Positions 12,564-21,841 of a stretch of DNA of 64,000 bases are shown in pieces. A model generated the notes under the pieces. It had not been told where the DNA came from. It made no database searches and was given only the letters and a program-made list of their open reading frames with translations. Numbering within the stretch: the stretch's first letter is position 1; each line of letters begins with the position of its first letter. This DNA comes from Actinomyces sp. Marseille-P3109 (GTDB lineage Bacteria; Actinomycetota; Actinomycetes; Actinomycetales; Actinomycetaceae): positions 2,338,932 to 2,402,931 of the forward strand of contig NZ_OOHN01000008.1 in the NCBI RefSeq assembly GCF_900323545.1. Reading direction: 5' to 3'. The translations under genes were made by a program, and so were the position numbers.

Positions 12564-15303
12564 GTTCTTCGGCGACGTCCGGGGACGACGGCGTCCCGTC
12601 GGCCACCGGCCCGAGTCCCGCCAGCAGGTCGTCCGTGGTCACGCAGGCCTGTGACTCGCCCACGGGGCCGGGGCCGCCCTCCGGTTCAGGCGTCCCACGC
12701 GCAGATTCCGCCTGCGCCATGTGGGCGGTGGAGATCATGAGCTTGATGCGGTTGAGCTGGTTGACCTCGCTGGCGCCGGGGTCGTAGTCGATGGCGACGA
12801 TGTTGGCCCGGGGGTAGCGGCGTCGGACCTCGCGGAACATGCCCTTGCCCACCACGTGGTTGGGCAGGCAGGCGAAGGGCTGGCAGCACACGATGTTGGG
12901 CACGCCGTGCTCGATGAGCTCGATCATCTCTCCGGTGAGCAGCCAGCCCTCTCCGGCCTGGTTGCCCAGGGAGAGCACCGTCGAGGCCTTGCGGGCCAGC
13001 TCGGCCGTGGAGGGCTCGATGTCGAAGGTGCCGCCGGCGGCTCGCAGGGCGGCGCGGGCCGGGGCCTGGAGCTGCTCGATGAACCAGACGGCCGCCTTCT
13101 TCTTGGCCACACTCTCCTTGCCGATGCCGTAGGCGTCCGCCTCCCACTGGGCGGTCACCAGCCCGGACAGGAAGAAGGGCAGGAGCCCGGGGACGGCCGC
13201 CTCGCAGCCCTCGGCCTCGATGACGTCGATGACGTGGTTGTTGGCGTCGGGCTGGAACTTCACCAGGATCTCGCCGACGACGCCGACGCGCGGGCGCCGG
13301 GGCTCGTCACGCCGGGGCAGGTCGTTGAACTCGCGGACCATCTCGCGCAGGAGGCGGCGGTAGCCGATGCGCCCGCCCCAGGTGGCCGAGCGGCCCTTGT
13401 GCTCGAAGTACTCCCCGATGATGCGGTTCCAGCGATCGACGAGCTCCTGGGTGGCGCCTTCGACCACCTCGTAGGGGCGAACCCGCAGCAGGCAGGTGTT
13501 GAGGGTGTCGCCGATGATAATGCCCTGGAGCATCTTGAGGCCCATGGTGGCGGTCAGCTCGAATCCGGGGTTGGACTCGATGCCCTGCAGGGAGATCGCC
13601 ACGACCGGCACCTGCGGGTAGCCGGCCTCACGCAGTCCCTTGCGCAGCATGGCGGCGTAGTTGGTGGCGCGGCAGATGCCGCCGGTCTGGGAGATGGCCA
13701 CGACGCAGGAGTCGGGGTCGTGGCTGCCGTCGGTGAAGGCGCCGATGAGCTGGCCGATGACCATGATGGCGGGGAAGCAGGCGTCGTTGTTGACGTAGCG
13801 CAGGCCCACCTCGAGGTCGTCGCGGGTGGCGGACTCCAGGAGCTCGACCTTGTATCCCAGGCGCCGCATGAGCGGTTCCAGGGGCCGGAAGTGCACGGGG
13901 CTCATCTGCGGCATGAGGATGGTGTGGGTGGCGCGCATGGCCTCGGTGAAGACCGGACCGGTGGCCCCCGGCAGCTCTCGCCCTCCGACGGCGCCGGCCG
14001 TCTCCCGAGCCGTCGTGTCCGGCATCTCCTCGCCTGTCTCCTCATCACCCCTGGCTGCGAGCTCTTCGGCAGGCGCGGTCGTGTCGATCTCGACGGCGTC
14101 GTCGAAGGTGCCGTCGGCCTCGCCGGGGGCCTCCTCGGTGCGGGTGGCCTTCCCAGCGGTCTCTTTCTCCGCGGCGCGGGCCTGGGAGGCGGCGGTCAGG
14201 GAGCGCAGGCGGATGGTGGCGGCGCCGAGGTTGGAGACCTCGTCGATCTTGAGGCTCGTGTAGACGCCACCGGCGGACTCCAGGATCTCCTGGACCTGGT
14301 CGGTGGTCAGGGCGTCGACGCCGCAGCCGAAGGAGTTGAGCTGGACGAGCTCGAGGTCGTCGCGGGTGGTGACGAGCTCGGCGGCCTGGTAGAGGCGCGA
14401 GTGGTAGGCCCACTGGTCGCGCACCCGCAGGCGCCCGGTGACGCCCCGGGTGGCCACGGGCTTGGGAGTGGGCAGGCCGACGCCGGTGACGTCGGACCAG
14501 TCGGCCGGAGCCTGCGGATCGGTCCGGGACTCGCCCAGCCGACGGCGCAGTGCGGCCACGGCCCGGCTGAGCGCCCCGGTGGCGACGGCGTGCTCGGCGC
14601 CGTCGCCGGGGTCAGGAGCTCCGGCCTTGCCTGCCGCCTCACCAGTCGACTGGCCGGCGGCCTCGTTGCCGGCCTGGCGGGCGATGGCGGCCCAGTCGGT
14701 CTTCTTGGGCTTCTTGGGTCTGGCCGGCCTGGCGGGGCGCTTGCCCGGTTCGGTTCTGCTGGCCTTGTCAGCCGTTCCGGTCTCGCCCGCCTTTCGGGCC
14801 TGCCCGGTGGTCTCGTCGTCGGCGCTGCCTCCGGATTCGCCGCCGCGGTCGGCGTCGGAGCGAGATGGCCGGGTACTGCCCGACGCTTGGGAGCCGGCGC
14901 TGGGACCGGCAGCCGACCCGGTAGCGCTCGCCACGGCGGAGTCGGTCGCCCCGGTCGGGCCGGGGGCTGCGGCGTCGGGCTCGGGCAGGAGGGAGTCCTC
15001 GGACAGGACGGCCAGGCCCAGGGTGTTGATGACGTCGGGGATGCCGTGGTTGATCTCGGGGTCGATGTGGTAGGGCCGTCCGGCCAGGACGATTCCCTTG
15101 CGGTCGTTGTCCTCCATCCACGTCAGGGCGCGGCGGCCCTCGGCGCGCACGTCGGCCTTGAAGGCGGCGTCCTCGGCGAAGCCGGCGGCCACGGCCCGGC
15201 GGGCCTCGGGCAGGGTGACGTCCCAGTCGGCGAAGACCTCGACGAGCCGCTCGGCGAGCGTCGCGGGGTCGGCCAGGTTGAGGAAGGGGGAGAGCATCCG
15301 CAC
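12535..15303 (-). CDS. 2-hydroxyacyl-CoA dehydratase-like protein, C-terminal half of a split gene
   Basis: This 922-residue frame continues the protein encoded by 15123-18056. Removing one copy of the 47-bp duplication at 15286-15378 joins the two in frame into about 1824 residues. It opens with FLNLADPATLAERLVEVFADWDVTLPEA and then has Ala/Ser/Gly-rich linkers (about 110-270 and 375-440). The conserved part includes PQMSPVHFRPLEPLMRRLGY, ISQTGGICRATNYA, NNDACFPA and CCQPFACLPNHVVGKGM. These Cys fit the iron-sulfur dehydratase-related family seen fused to activases. An ATG at 15303 with G-rich sequence upstream could allow separate translation. The physiological substrate is unknown. Confidence 0.8.
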   Translation of the reverse strand: MRMLSPFLNLADPATLAERLVEVFADWDVTLPEARRAVAAGFAEDAAFKADVRAEGRRALTWMEDNDRKGIVLAGRPYHIDPEINHGIPDVINTLGLAVLSEDSLLPEPDAAAPGPTGATDSAVASATGSAAGPSAGSQASGSTRPSRSDADRGGESGGSADDETTGQARKAGETGTADKASRTEPGKRPARPARPKKPKKTDWAAIARQAGNEAAGQSTGEAAGKAGAPDPGDGAEHAVATGALSRAVAALRRRLGESRTDPQAPADWSDVTGVGLPTPKPVATRGVTGRLRVRDQWAYHSRLYQAAELVTTRDDLELVQLNSFGCGVDALTTDQVQEILESAGGVYTSLKIDEVSNLGAATIRLRSLTAASQARAAEKETAGKATRTEEAPGEADGTFDDAVEIDTTAPAEELAARGDEETGEEMPDTTARETAGAVGGRELPGATGPVFTEAMRATHTILMPQMSPVHFRPLEPLMRRLGYKVELLESATRDDLEVGLRYVNNDACFPAIMVIGQLIGAFTDGSHDPDSCVVAISQTGGICRATNYAAMLRKGLREAGYPQVPVVAISLQGIESNPGFELTATMGLKMLQGIIIGDTLNTCLLRVRPYEVVEGATQELVDRWNRIIGEYFEHKGRSATWGGRIGYRRLLREMVREFNDLPRRDEPRRPRVGVVGEILVKFQPDANNHVIDVIEAEGCEAAVPGLLPFFLSGLVTAQWEADAYGIGKESVAKKKAAVWFIEQLQAPARAALRAAGGTFDIEPSTAELARKASTVLSLGNQAGEGWLLTGEMIELIEHGVPNIVCCQPFACLPNHVVGKGMFREVRRRYPRANIVAIDYDPGASEVNQLNRIKLMISTAHMAQAESARGTPEPEGGPGPVGESQACVTTDDLLAGLGPVADGTPSSPDVAEERRPQRTRVR

Positions 15304-18056
15304 CCCCGAACCCCCGGGACCCGTGCCCCCCAGGGGGAGAGCATCCGCACCCCCGAACCCCCGGGACCCGTGCCCCCCTCAGCGCCGTCAGCACCCTCGC
15401 CACCGTGGGGCTGCCCGTCGCGCACGGCCTCGACGTTGTTGCGGATGACCTCGGGGTAGGTGGCCACGATCGGGCAGTTGAAGTGGTCGGCGGCGCCCCG
15501 GACGAGCTCGCGCTCGTAGAAGACGCAGGGGAACCAGATCGTCGTGACGCCCTTGGCGATGAGGGCCTCGATGTGCCCGTGGGCGAGCTTGGCCGGGTAG
15601 CAGACGTTCTCCGAGGGGATCGTGTCCATGCCGGACTCGAAGAGCTCGTGGTTGGAGCGCCCCGAGATCATGACGCGGAAGCCAAGCGATGTGAGCACCG
15701 TGAACCACAGCGGGTAGTTCTCGTACATGCCCAGCACCCTGGGGATGCCGATGTCCCCGCGCGTGGCCGCGCCCTCGCGCAGGCGCCGGTAGGAGAAGGC
15801 CCGCTTGTACTTGTAGTCGTAGAGGTTGGGCAGGTCGGACTTGGTGGCGCGCCGCTCCTGGGTGGCGCCCCGCTCGCAGCGGTTGCCGGAGATGTGGCGC
15901 TGTCCGTCGTTGAAGGTGGTGATGGTCAGCTGGCAGTGGTTCTGGCACAGCTTGCAGGTGGCGGTCTCGGTGGTCAGGCTGAAGCGGGAGAGCTCGCCCA
16001 GGCTCATGAGGCCCGAGGGCACGCCGTCGTAGGTGGCCCGGGCGCTCAGGGCCGCGCCGAAGCAGCCCATGAGGCCGGCGATGTCGGGGCGCACCACCTC
16101 CCGGCCGGTGAGCAGCTCGAAGGCCCGCAGCACCGCGTCATTGAGGAAGGTGCCGCCTTGGACCGAGACCCGCTCGCCGAGCTGGTCGGCGTCCTTGAGC
16201 TTGATGACCTTGTACAGGGCGTTGCGCACCACCGAGTAGGACAGGCCCGCGCTGATCTCCCCCACGGTGGCCGACTCGCGCTGAGCCTGCTTGACCGAAG
16301 AGTTCATGAACACCGTACAGCGGCTGCCCAGGTCCACCGGGCGCTCGGCGTGCAGCGCGGCCTCGGCGAACTCACCGATCTCCAGGCCCATGGACCGGGC
16401 GAAGGTCTGCAGGAAGGAGCCGCAGCCGGCCGAGCAGGCCTCGTTGACGCTGATGGAGTCGATGGCGTCGCCCTTGATGCGCAGGTACTTCATGTCCTGG
16501 CCGCCGATGTCGATGACCGAGGTGACCCCGGGGTTGAGGTAGGCCGCCGCCCGGTAGTGCGCCATCGTCTCGACCACGCCCTCGTCGATGCGCAGCGCCG
16601 CCTTGACCAGGGACTCCCCGTAGCCGGTGACGCAGGAGCGCACGATCCGCACGCCATCAGGCATCTCGCGGTGGATGCGGCGCAGGATCTCCACGGCGGC
16701 CGTCACCGGGTCGCCCTCATTGCCGGCGTAGTGCTCCCACACGATGCGCCCGCGCCCGTCCAGGACGACGGCCTTGATCGTCGTCGAGCCGGCGTCGATC
16801 CCCAGGAAGCAGTCACCGTCCCGGAACTCCCCGCCTGTCCCCGACGCCGACGCCGCATGAGGCCCCTCGTCGTCGATACCGTCGAGCTCGTCGTCCGGGC
16901 CGTCCGGCTCGGGTCCGCTCTCCTCGGGGGACTCCTCGGGGACCGGCCAGTGGGCCCGCTCAATGTGCGCGCGGGCGTGACGCTCACGGAAGGCCTCCAG
17001 CTCGGCGGTGTCCTGGAAGAGCGGACGCATCCGGGAGGTGCCCAGGGACAGGGCCTTGCGGGTGGCCAGGCGGGTGGACAGCTCCGGGATCGGCGTCGGC
17101 TCACCCGAGGAGAGCAGGGCGGCGCCGATGGCGACGTAGAGCTGGGCGTTGTCGGGGCAGGTGAAGGAGTCGACCTGCTCGGCAAGGGTCCGCTCGAAGG
17201 CGGCGCGCAGCTGGGGCAGGAAGTGCAGCGGCCCGCCCAGGAACATGACGTGGCCACGGATGGGGCGCCCGCAGGCCAGGCCCGCAATGGTCTGGGTGAC
17301 GACGGCCTGGAGGACGGAGGCGGCCAGGTCCTCACTCGCAGCACCCTGGTTGATGAGCGGCTGGAGGTCGGACTTGGCGAAGACGCCGCAGCGCGAGGCG
17401 ATGGGGTAGAGCGTCGTGTAGCGCGAGGCCAGGTCGTCCAGGCCGGCGGCGTCGGTGTGGAGGAGCTGGGCCATCTGATCGATGAAGGCACCGGTGCCGC
17501 CCGCGCAGGTGCCGTTCATGCGCTGCTCGGGGGTGGGGTGGAGGTAGGTGATCTTGGCGTCCTCACCACCGAGCTCGATGACGACGTCGGCCTGCGGATC
17601 GCACACGCGCACCGTCTCGGTCTCGGCGATGACCTCCTGGACGAAGGGCAGGCCCATGAGGGTGGCCAGGGACAGCCCGGCGCTGCCGGTGACCGCCCCA
17701 CGCACGACGGCGCCCGGGTAGGCCCGGCCGACCTCCTCCAGCAGCCGGGTCAGCTCGCCGCGCACGTCCGCGTTGTGGCGCCGGTACTCAGCAAACACCG
17801 GGGACACCGGAACCGCCGGGGCCGACGCCGAGTCGGGACGGTTACCGGCGCCCGCCTCGGGCAGGCGCTCGGGCAGGAGGACCAGCTTGATGGTCGTCGA
17901 GCCGATATCCAGCCCCATCCGCAGGACCGTCGGGACACCGACGAGGCCGGAGCCGCCGGGCACTGAGGTCGCCGTGCGTGCGGCGAGCCCCGTGGTCACC
18001 GCGGACGCAGCGGGCGCAGGTCTCTGCAAGCCGGCAACAGAAGCAGGAACGGACAT
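15123..18056 (-). CDS. BadF/BcrA-type acyl-CoA dehydratase activase, N-terminal half of a split gene
   Basis: ATP-dependent activase of the ASKHA fold, which in known relatives injects electrons into a partner dehydratase. Two activase domains are present. The first has GLDIGSTTIK and CAGGTGAFIDQM. The second has GIDAGSTTIK, IDIGGQDMKYLR and the cluster-binding region NEACSAGCGSFL. A DUF2229-like segment with ENVCYPAKLAHGHIEALI follows. True sequence ends near 15379 (GTGPGGSGVRMLSP); the remaining roughly 85 codons down to 15123 are out-of-frame translation caused by the 47-bp duplication. The start ATG 18056 gives an Ala-rich leader before the first domain. The gene faces a divergent TetR regulator. 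Confidence 0.85.
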   Translation of the reverse strand: MSVPASVAGLQRPAPAASAVTTGLAARTATSVPGGSGLVGVPTVLRMGLDIGSTTIKLVLLPERLPEAGAGNRPDSASAPAVPVSPVFAEYRRHNADVRGELTRLLEEVGRAYPGAVVRGAVTGSAGLSLATLMGLPFVQEVIAETETVRVCDPQADVVIELGGEDAKITYLHPTPEQRMNGTCAGGTGAFIDQMAQLLHTDAAGLDDLASRYTTLYPIASRCGVFAKSDLQPLINQGAASEDLAASVLQAVVTQTIAGLACGRPIRGHVMFLGGPLHFLPQLRAAFERTLAEQVDSFTCPDNAQLYVAIGAALLSSGEPTPIPELSTRLATRKALSLGTSRMRPLFQDTAELEAFRERHARAHIERAHWPVPEESPEESGPEPDGPDDELDGIDDEGPHAASASGTGGEFRDGDCFLGIDAGSTTIKAVVLDGRGRIVWEHYAGNEGDPVTAAVEILRRIHREMPDGVRIVRSCVTGYGESLVKAALRIDEGVVETMAHYRAAAYLNPGVTSVIDIGGQDMKYLRIKGDAIDSISVNEACSAGCGSFLQTFARSMGLEIGEFAEAALHAERPVDLGSRCTVFMNSSVKQAQRESATVGEISAGLSYSVVRNALYKVIKLKDADQLGERVSVQGGTFLNDAVLRAFELLTGREVVRPDIAGLMGCFGAALSARATYDGVPSGLMSLGELSRFSLTTETATCKLCQNHCQLTITTFNDGQRHISGNRCERGATQERRATKSDLPNLYDYKYKRAFSYRRLREGAATRGDIGIPRVLGMYENYPLWFTVLTSLGFRVMISGRSNHELFESGMDTIPSENVCYPAKLAHGHIEALIAKGVTTIWFPCVFYERELVRGAADHFNCPIVATYPEVIRNNVEAVRDGQPHGGEGADGAEGGTGPGGSGVRMLSPWGARVPGVRGCGCSPPSSTWPTPRRSPSGSSRSSPTGTSPCPRPAGPWPPASPRTPPSRPTCAPRAAAP
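15286..15378. repeat. 47-bp tandem duplication that splits the activase/dehydratase gene
   Basis: Two identical 46-base copies (15286-15331 and 15333-15378) are spaced 47 bases apart. The unit contains GGGGGAGAGCATCCG and CCCGGGACCCGTGCCCCCC. Because 47 is not a multiple of three, the second copy shifts the frame. Deleting 47 bases takes codons from the upstream frame exactly into the downstream one. Both copies are visible in translation as the same DNA read in two frames (GPGGSGVRMLSP then ARVPGVRGCGCSPP). Confidence 0.92.
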
Positions 18057-18416
18057 TCTTCACCTCGGCGCGTGCTTGCGCCGACCCCATGAGAGCCGAC
18101 GACGATGTGGGCTGTGGCCCACGGTATCGAGGCGAACTACCACCCTCAACGCTGTTGAAATACCGACGCCGTCACGACGGAACACCTCGCCGCACTTGGC
18201 GCGATGACGCCCACAGACCCCGTCGACCTCGATCCCGGCTCTCCGCGGATCTGAACATCGTTGAATATCGCATCGATAGACTTACCTAAAAATAGGGTGC
18301 TCGTCACACACCCATGCGTCCCGCCACCCCACGTAAGGGCCGTGTTCTCCCGGGACTTCTCCGGTTCGACGAGGCGGTAGGGCCGAAGGGTCTGGTGACG
18401 CCCGTAATCTCCTGGA
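18057..18416. promoter_or_regulatory. Divergent regulatory region between the activase gene and tetR
   Basis: A 360-base region with an AT-rich core at about 18245-18300 (GTTGAATATCGCATCGAT and TACCTAAAAATAGGG). Related GTTGAA words occur near 18153 and 18257. It probably holds both promoters and a TetR binding site. No ORF longer than shadows of neighbours is evident. Confidence 0.5.
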
Positions 18417-19127
18417 GTGACCAGTGATGCCGTCAGTGCGCCGCAGCCGAGCGCCTCACCATGGGAGATGGGACCCGGCCGTCCCGCTTCCGGCCGTGGG
18501 CGCCGTCGGGGACCGCGCCGCCGGCCAGAAGCGGGCAGTGCCCAGCAGTACTCGACACGGGAGGCGATTCTCACCGCTGCGCGAGAGTCGTTCCTGGCCC
18601 AGGGCTACGAGGGCACGACGATCCGAGCGGTGGCTCGCACGGCCGGGGTCGACCCGGCGCTCGTCTCCTACTACTTCGGCTCCAAGGGGGATCTCTTCGG
18701 GGCGGCCGTCAACCTGCGGGTACGGGCGAGCGAGGAGATCGCGGCCGCCGTCAGCGGGGATCTGCGCTCGGCCGGCCCCCGCCTGGTGAGGCTGTCACTG
18801 ACCGCCTGGGACGACGCCGCCGACGGCGCGACCTTCCGCACGCTGCTGCGGTGGATGGCCACGGACGTCAGCGCCCCCGAGGCGATCCAGTCCTACGCGA
18901 CCGAGCAGATCGCCGTCCCGATGGCCGAGGCCCTCAAGCAGTCGGGCCTGTCAGGGATATCCGCACGCGAGAGGGCCACCCTGGCCGGGTCCCAGCTGGT
19001 GGGGCTGGCCATGATCCGTTACGTCCTGAGACTGGAGCCCGTCGCGAGCGCGAGCGTCGACCACCTGGTGGAGGTCGTCGGGCCTACGATCCAGCACTAC
19101 CTCACTGGCCCGTTGCGCCCTAGGTGA
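18417..19127 (+). CDS. TetR-family transcriptional regulator
   Basis: The helix-turn-helix is clear at about residues 46-92: REAILTAARESFLAQGYEGT, then IRAVARTAGVDPALVSYYFG and SKGDLF. The remaining C-terminal part (about 140 residues) is the ligand-binding and dimer domain, in the style of the AefR/TetR_C subgroup that often follows VSYYFGSKGDLF. GTG at 18417 was taken as the start, giving an unusual basic Pro/Arg-rich leader of about 40 residues. A later start (ATG 18468) is possible. It is divergent from the dehydratase activase gene, which it may control; this is inference from position. Confidence 0.87.
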   Translation: MTSDAVSAPQPSASPWEMGPGRPASGRGRRRGPRRRPEAGSAQQYSTREAILTAARESFLAQGYEGTTIRAVARTAGVDPALVSYYFGSKGDLFGAAVNLRVRASEEIAAAVSGDLRSAGPRLVRLSLTAWDDAADGATFRTLLRWMATDVSAPEAIQSYATEQIAVPMAEALKQSGLSGISARERATLAGSQLVGLAMIRYVLRLEPVASASVDHLVEVVGPTIQHYLTGPLRPR

Positions 19128-19166
19128 GCCACCCGGACCGACGTGCAGTGGCCGCCGTCAGCACGA

Positions 19167-19937
19167 TCAGCGCGCCACGTCACCACCGGACATGCGCATG
19201 TAGACGTACACCGTCAGTAGAAAGATCATCGGGATAACCACGAGCAATCCGATGACGGTCGGCAACCCGGCGAAGTAGAGGGGGAGGATGACGAGCGCCA
19301 ACAGCGGCGCGTTCCCCCCTTGCTTCATGAGGTGGCATGAGCGGCCGATCGCCTTGAAGCAGGAGCAGCCCTCGTTCATGGCCACGACCACCGCCACCCA
19401 GAAGAAGTAGCCGACCACCAAGCCGCCGAGGGGGAAGATGGAGGCGATGGAGCCCGCAAGACCGACGAGCACGAGCGCGGCAGCCGCATCGAAGCCATGG
19501 GGCGGCACAACGAGGGACCGGACCGTCACCTTCTCCCCACGGGCGATCCGAAGCGCAGCGGTGTAGAAACCCAGCGCCATCATCAGCCCCCAGATCAGCG
19601 CCGCCGGGATCCCGATCGCGGCAATGATCGCGCCGTTCTCCTCACCGACCACGCTGACGATTCCGACCATCACCACTGCCATCACCAGGAGGCTCAGCGG
19701 CATCCAGGCGATGATGAGGGGATTGGCGAAGGTGCGGGACAAGGCCCATTTGACGGCGTCGCCCACAATGATCTCCGGCACCGGAGGCCGCGGGGGAACC
19801 ACGTAGGCGGGCGGCTGCGGGTAGCCGTAGACGCCTTCGACGCCCGGCGCCGGGGGCACGTAGCCGTAGTGGCCGGCACCGCTCGGCGTGCCAGGAGATT
19901 CACGAGACTCGGACACAGGGCCTTCTTCCTGGGACAT
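19167..19937 (-). CDS. Membrane protein with Pro/Tyr-rich N-terminus
   Basis: 256 residues from ATG 19937 (MSQEEGPVSESRESPG). The first 65 residues are Pro/Gly/Tyr-rich, then five or six membrane helices follow, including PLIIAWMPLSLLVMAVVMVGIV and FPLGGLVVGYFFWVAVVVAM. A Cys-rich loop (NEGCSCFKAIGRSCHLMKQGG) is conserved-looking, of the kind in actinobacterial proteins that cluster helices with a glycerophosphoryl-transferase-like membrane domain. An earlier in-frame ATG at 19976 falls inside a terminator hairpin and is unlikely. No Shine-Dalgarno is seen. Function unknown. Confidence 0.75.
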   Translation of the reverse strand: MSQEEGPVSESRESPGTPSGAGHYGYVPPAPGVEGVYGYPQPPAYVVPPRPPVPEIIVGDAVKWALSRTFANPLIIAWMPLSLLVMAVVMVGIVSVVGEENGAIIAAIGIPAALIWGLMMALGFYTAALRIARGEKVTVRSLVVPPHGFDAAAALVLVGLAGSIASIFPLGGLVVGYFFWVAVVVAMNEGCSCFKAIGRSCHLMKQGGNAPLLALVILPLYFAGLPTVIGLLVVIPMIFLLTVYVYMRMSGGDVAR

Positions 19938-19942
19938 GGAAA

Positions 19943-19977
19943 CATGTTCGCCCGGGTTGAGAACCCGGGCGAACATG
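19943..19977 (-). terminator. Hairpin terminator of the upstream lipoprotein gene
   Basis: CATGTTCGCCCGGGTT and its exact complement form a 16-bp stem with a 3-base loop. It follows the stop of the 20006-21010 gene by 28 bases and ends in TTTCC on the minus strand, directly before the start codon of the next gene. Confidence 0.75.
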
Positions 19978-20005
19978 CACGTGGTCGGAACCAGTCAGGT
20001 CCGAC

Positions 20006-21010
20006 TCAGAAGGTCTCGTAGCGCGCGGAGCTGAGGAAGACTCCGTGACCGGTCTCGGTGTTGCGGCAGGTCATACCGGTCTCCTCGGAGCTGCACACCC
20101 AGGAGCCGAAGACGACGGACTGGCCGTACTCAACCACCTGAGGCGAGGAGGACCCACCGCCGCGGAAGGACTCATCCAGGGAGAACGCGCCCTCGCCGCG
20201 GCCGCCGATCTGAGGCGTCGCGCCGCTGCTGAGGTCGAACCACCAGTTGGGCGAGCCCGCCGAGTCCTGGCCGAAGGTGCCGTCGGAGCGGTAGGACAGC
20301 ACACCGCAGCCCGCATAGTTGGCGGACAGGTCGCAGCCGATGTTGCCCGACGGCGAGACGATCATGGCAGTCTTCTCCGAGACGAGGTTGTCCGGAACGA
20401 AGGACGTGGCCTGCTCAGCCTGCGGGGCAGCCGGCTCGGCCGGGGCCGGCGCGGGGGTGGTCTTGTCGGCATCGCCGGAGTTGTCGGCGGGCGCCGGGGC
20501 GGGCGCCGGTGCCGTCTGTGCATCGGGCGCCGCGGGCTGCGCCGGCTGAGAGGTGTCGACCTGAGGCCCGCTGGGCTGGCTCGCGCTGCCGCCCGCCTCC
20601 GGGGCCTTGGACGCACCACCGTTCTGAGTGCTCGCCTTGGAGGCTCCTGAGCTCGCCGCTCCGCTGCCGGATGACTGCGTCCCGCTGGCGGCCGGGCGCG
20701 GCTCGCTGGCGCGCGGACTCGAGGGACGCGCACCGGTGCTGGCGGAGGACTGGGGCGACGAGGACTCGCCAGCGCCCTTACCGGTGGGGCTGGGGATGCG
20801 TGGAGAGGCGTGAGCCGGCTGCTGCCCGGAGGTCGGCTTGGCGCTGGCCGTGGACTGGGTCTTGGCGGAGGACGACGAGCCCGCGGTGCCCTGCTGGTTG
20901 GCGTTCGAGGCGCCACCGGACTGACAACCGGCCAGGAGCATGGCGGTCGAGGTGAGGACAACAAGGGACAGGGGAATGGTGAAGCCGCTTCGGCGGACCG
21001 CGATGGTCAT
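20006..21010 (-). CDS. Secreted lipoprotein with long Ser/Ala/Pro tether
   Basis: 334 residues. It begins with a lipoprotein signal peptide (TIPLSLVVLTSTAMLLAGCQ, lipobox LAGC). About 170 residues of Ser/Ala/Pro/Gly low-complexity sequence follow, then a C-terminal domain of about 130 residues with four Cys (MIVSPSGNIGCDLSANYAGCGVLSY and SWVCSSEETGMTCRNTETGHGVFLS). That domain resembles the secreted DUF6636-type fold of actinobacteria. The lipid anchor plus flexible arm suggests a domain displayed through the cell wall. No catalytic motif is recognisable. Confidence 0.8.
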   Translation of the reverse strand: MTIAVRRSGFTIPLSLVVLTSTAMLLAGCQSGGASNANQQGTAGSSSSAKTQSTASAKPTSGQQPAHASPRIPSPTGKGAGESSSPQSSASTGARPSSPRASEPRPAASGTQSSGSGAASSGASKASTQNGGASKAPEAGGSASQPSGPQVDTSQPAQPAAPDAQTAPAPAPAPADNSGDADKTTPAPAPAEPAAPQAEQATSFVPDNLVSEKTAMIVSPSGNIGCDLSANYAGCGVLSYRSDGTFGQDSAGSPNWWFDLSSGATPQIGGRGEGAFSLDESFRGGGSSSPQVVEYGQSVVFGSWVCSSEETGMTCRNTETGHGVFLSSARYETF

Positions 21011-21340
21011 GGCTGCGGCATCCTTTCGGTCGACGTCGGTGCACCCAACACGGTACTAGAGCGCCGAAGACGAGGGGAACAGTCTGGAGATCAGCAACAG
21101 CGCCACTTGTCGACATCAGACAACCCCCATTCCCAGCAAACCATTAGATTTCGTTGTGATAACGCCAATAACAATGAGATGACGGATTGATCGTTCCGCA
21201 GACCACATTCCAACTAGTGAGACAGATAACGGATTGGCGACTCGCCCTCGGAGGCCGGTCGGGCCGTTCAGCAGGCCTCCGCGGACGGGTGCACCTCCCC
21301 ACGGCGCTCCCGTGCGCCTTGCGCCACTTCATTCACTAGG
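21011..21340. other. Intergenic region with AT-rich promoter segment
   Basis: About 330 bases between divergent genes. The stretch 21110-21190 is strikingly AT-rich for this genome (for example TTAGATTTCGTTGTGATAAC, AATAACAATGAG) and likely contains promoters for the lipoprotein and possibly the rightward gene. No gene or stable repeat is evident. Confidence 0.5.
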
Positions 21341-21688
21341 ATGTCCCCCGTGATCTTCAAGGCAGTGCGAGAGAGGCCCCCCTACCCCGACCACGGGGTC
21401 ACCACTCAGCGCGAGTGGGCCGTCATCGCACCTCGGCAGATCCGCCTGGCCGATCTCACCACCACCCGGGCAACCCTCGATCTGCGCAGCCTTCTGGACG
21501 ACGACTCCACCTTCTTCGGGGATCTCTTCGCCCACGTGGTCTCCTACAAGGGGGACCTCTACCTGGAGACCGGGCTGCACAGGGCGCTGCGCGCCGCCCT
21601 GCAGGGACGTACCGCGATCCACGCCCGCATCCTGGAGGTCACCGAGGACGGGACACCGCGGCTCGCGCCCGCGCCGCCGACCGCCTGA
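21341..21688 (+). CDS. Conserved actinobacterial protein (VapB-like annotation class)
   Basis: A 115-residue soluble protein. The central region FFGDLFAHVVSYKGDLYLE then TGLHRALRAALQGRTAIHARIL is strongly conserved in small actinobacterial proteins. These are encoded immediately before a LytR_C-domain gene and are sometimes labelled VapB-type antitoxins. No PIN toxin is adjacent here, so an antitoxin role is not supported by context. ATG 21341 or GTG 21353 could be the start. It is followed after 153 bases by the LytR_C gene. Confidence 0.72.
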   Translation: MSPVIFKAVRERPPYPDHGVTTQREWAVIAPRQIRLADLTTTRATLDLRSLLDDDSTFFGDLFAHVVSYKGDLYLETGLHRALRAALQGRTAIHARILEVTEDGTPRLAPAPPTA

Positions 21689-21841
21689 CACGGCCCGACA
21701 CCGACTGACCACTGACTGGCCACCGAATGACAGCGGTGAGCAGCGGTTGACACCGCGGGCTCCTCGCCGCCCAGCTCGGTCCCATGTCACATCGGGCCCG
21801 GCGACGCCCGGCGAGCGCCGTCGTCCATTACTCTGGATCGC

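Noticed and set aside
12721..15459. 912-codon plus-strand frame opposite the dehydratase-like gene
   Set aside because: Antisense shadow made of Gly/Val/Asp/Leu runs; the minus strand carries recognisable conserved motifs.
15405..17966. 853-codon plus-strand frame opposite the activase
   Set aside because: Shadow of the ASKHA activase, whose nucleotide-binding and cluster motifs are intact on the minus strand.
21341..21688. Calling the 21341 gene a functional antitoxin
   Set aside because: No toxin gene is adjacent; the neighbour is a LytR_C protein, so only a conserved-protein label is justified.
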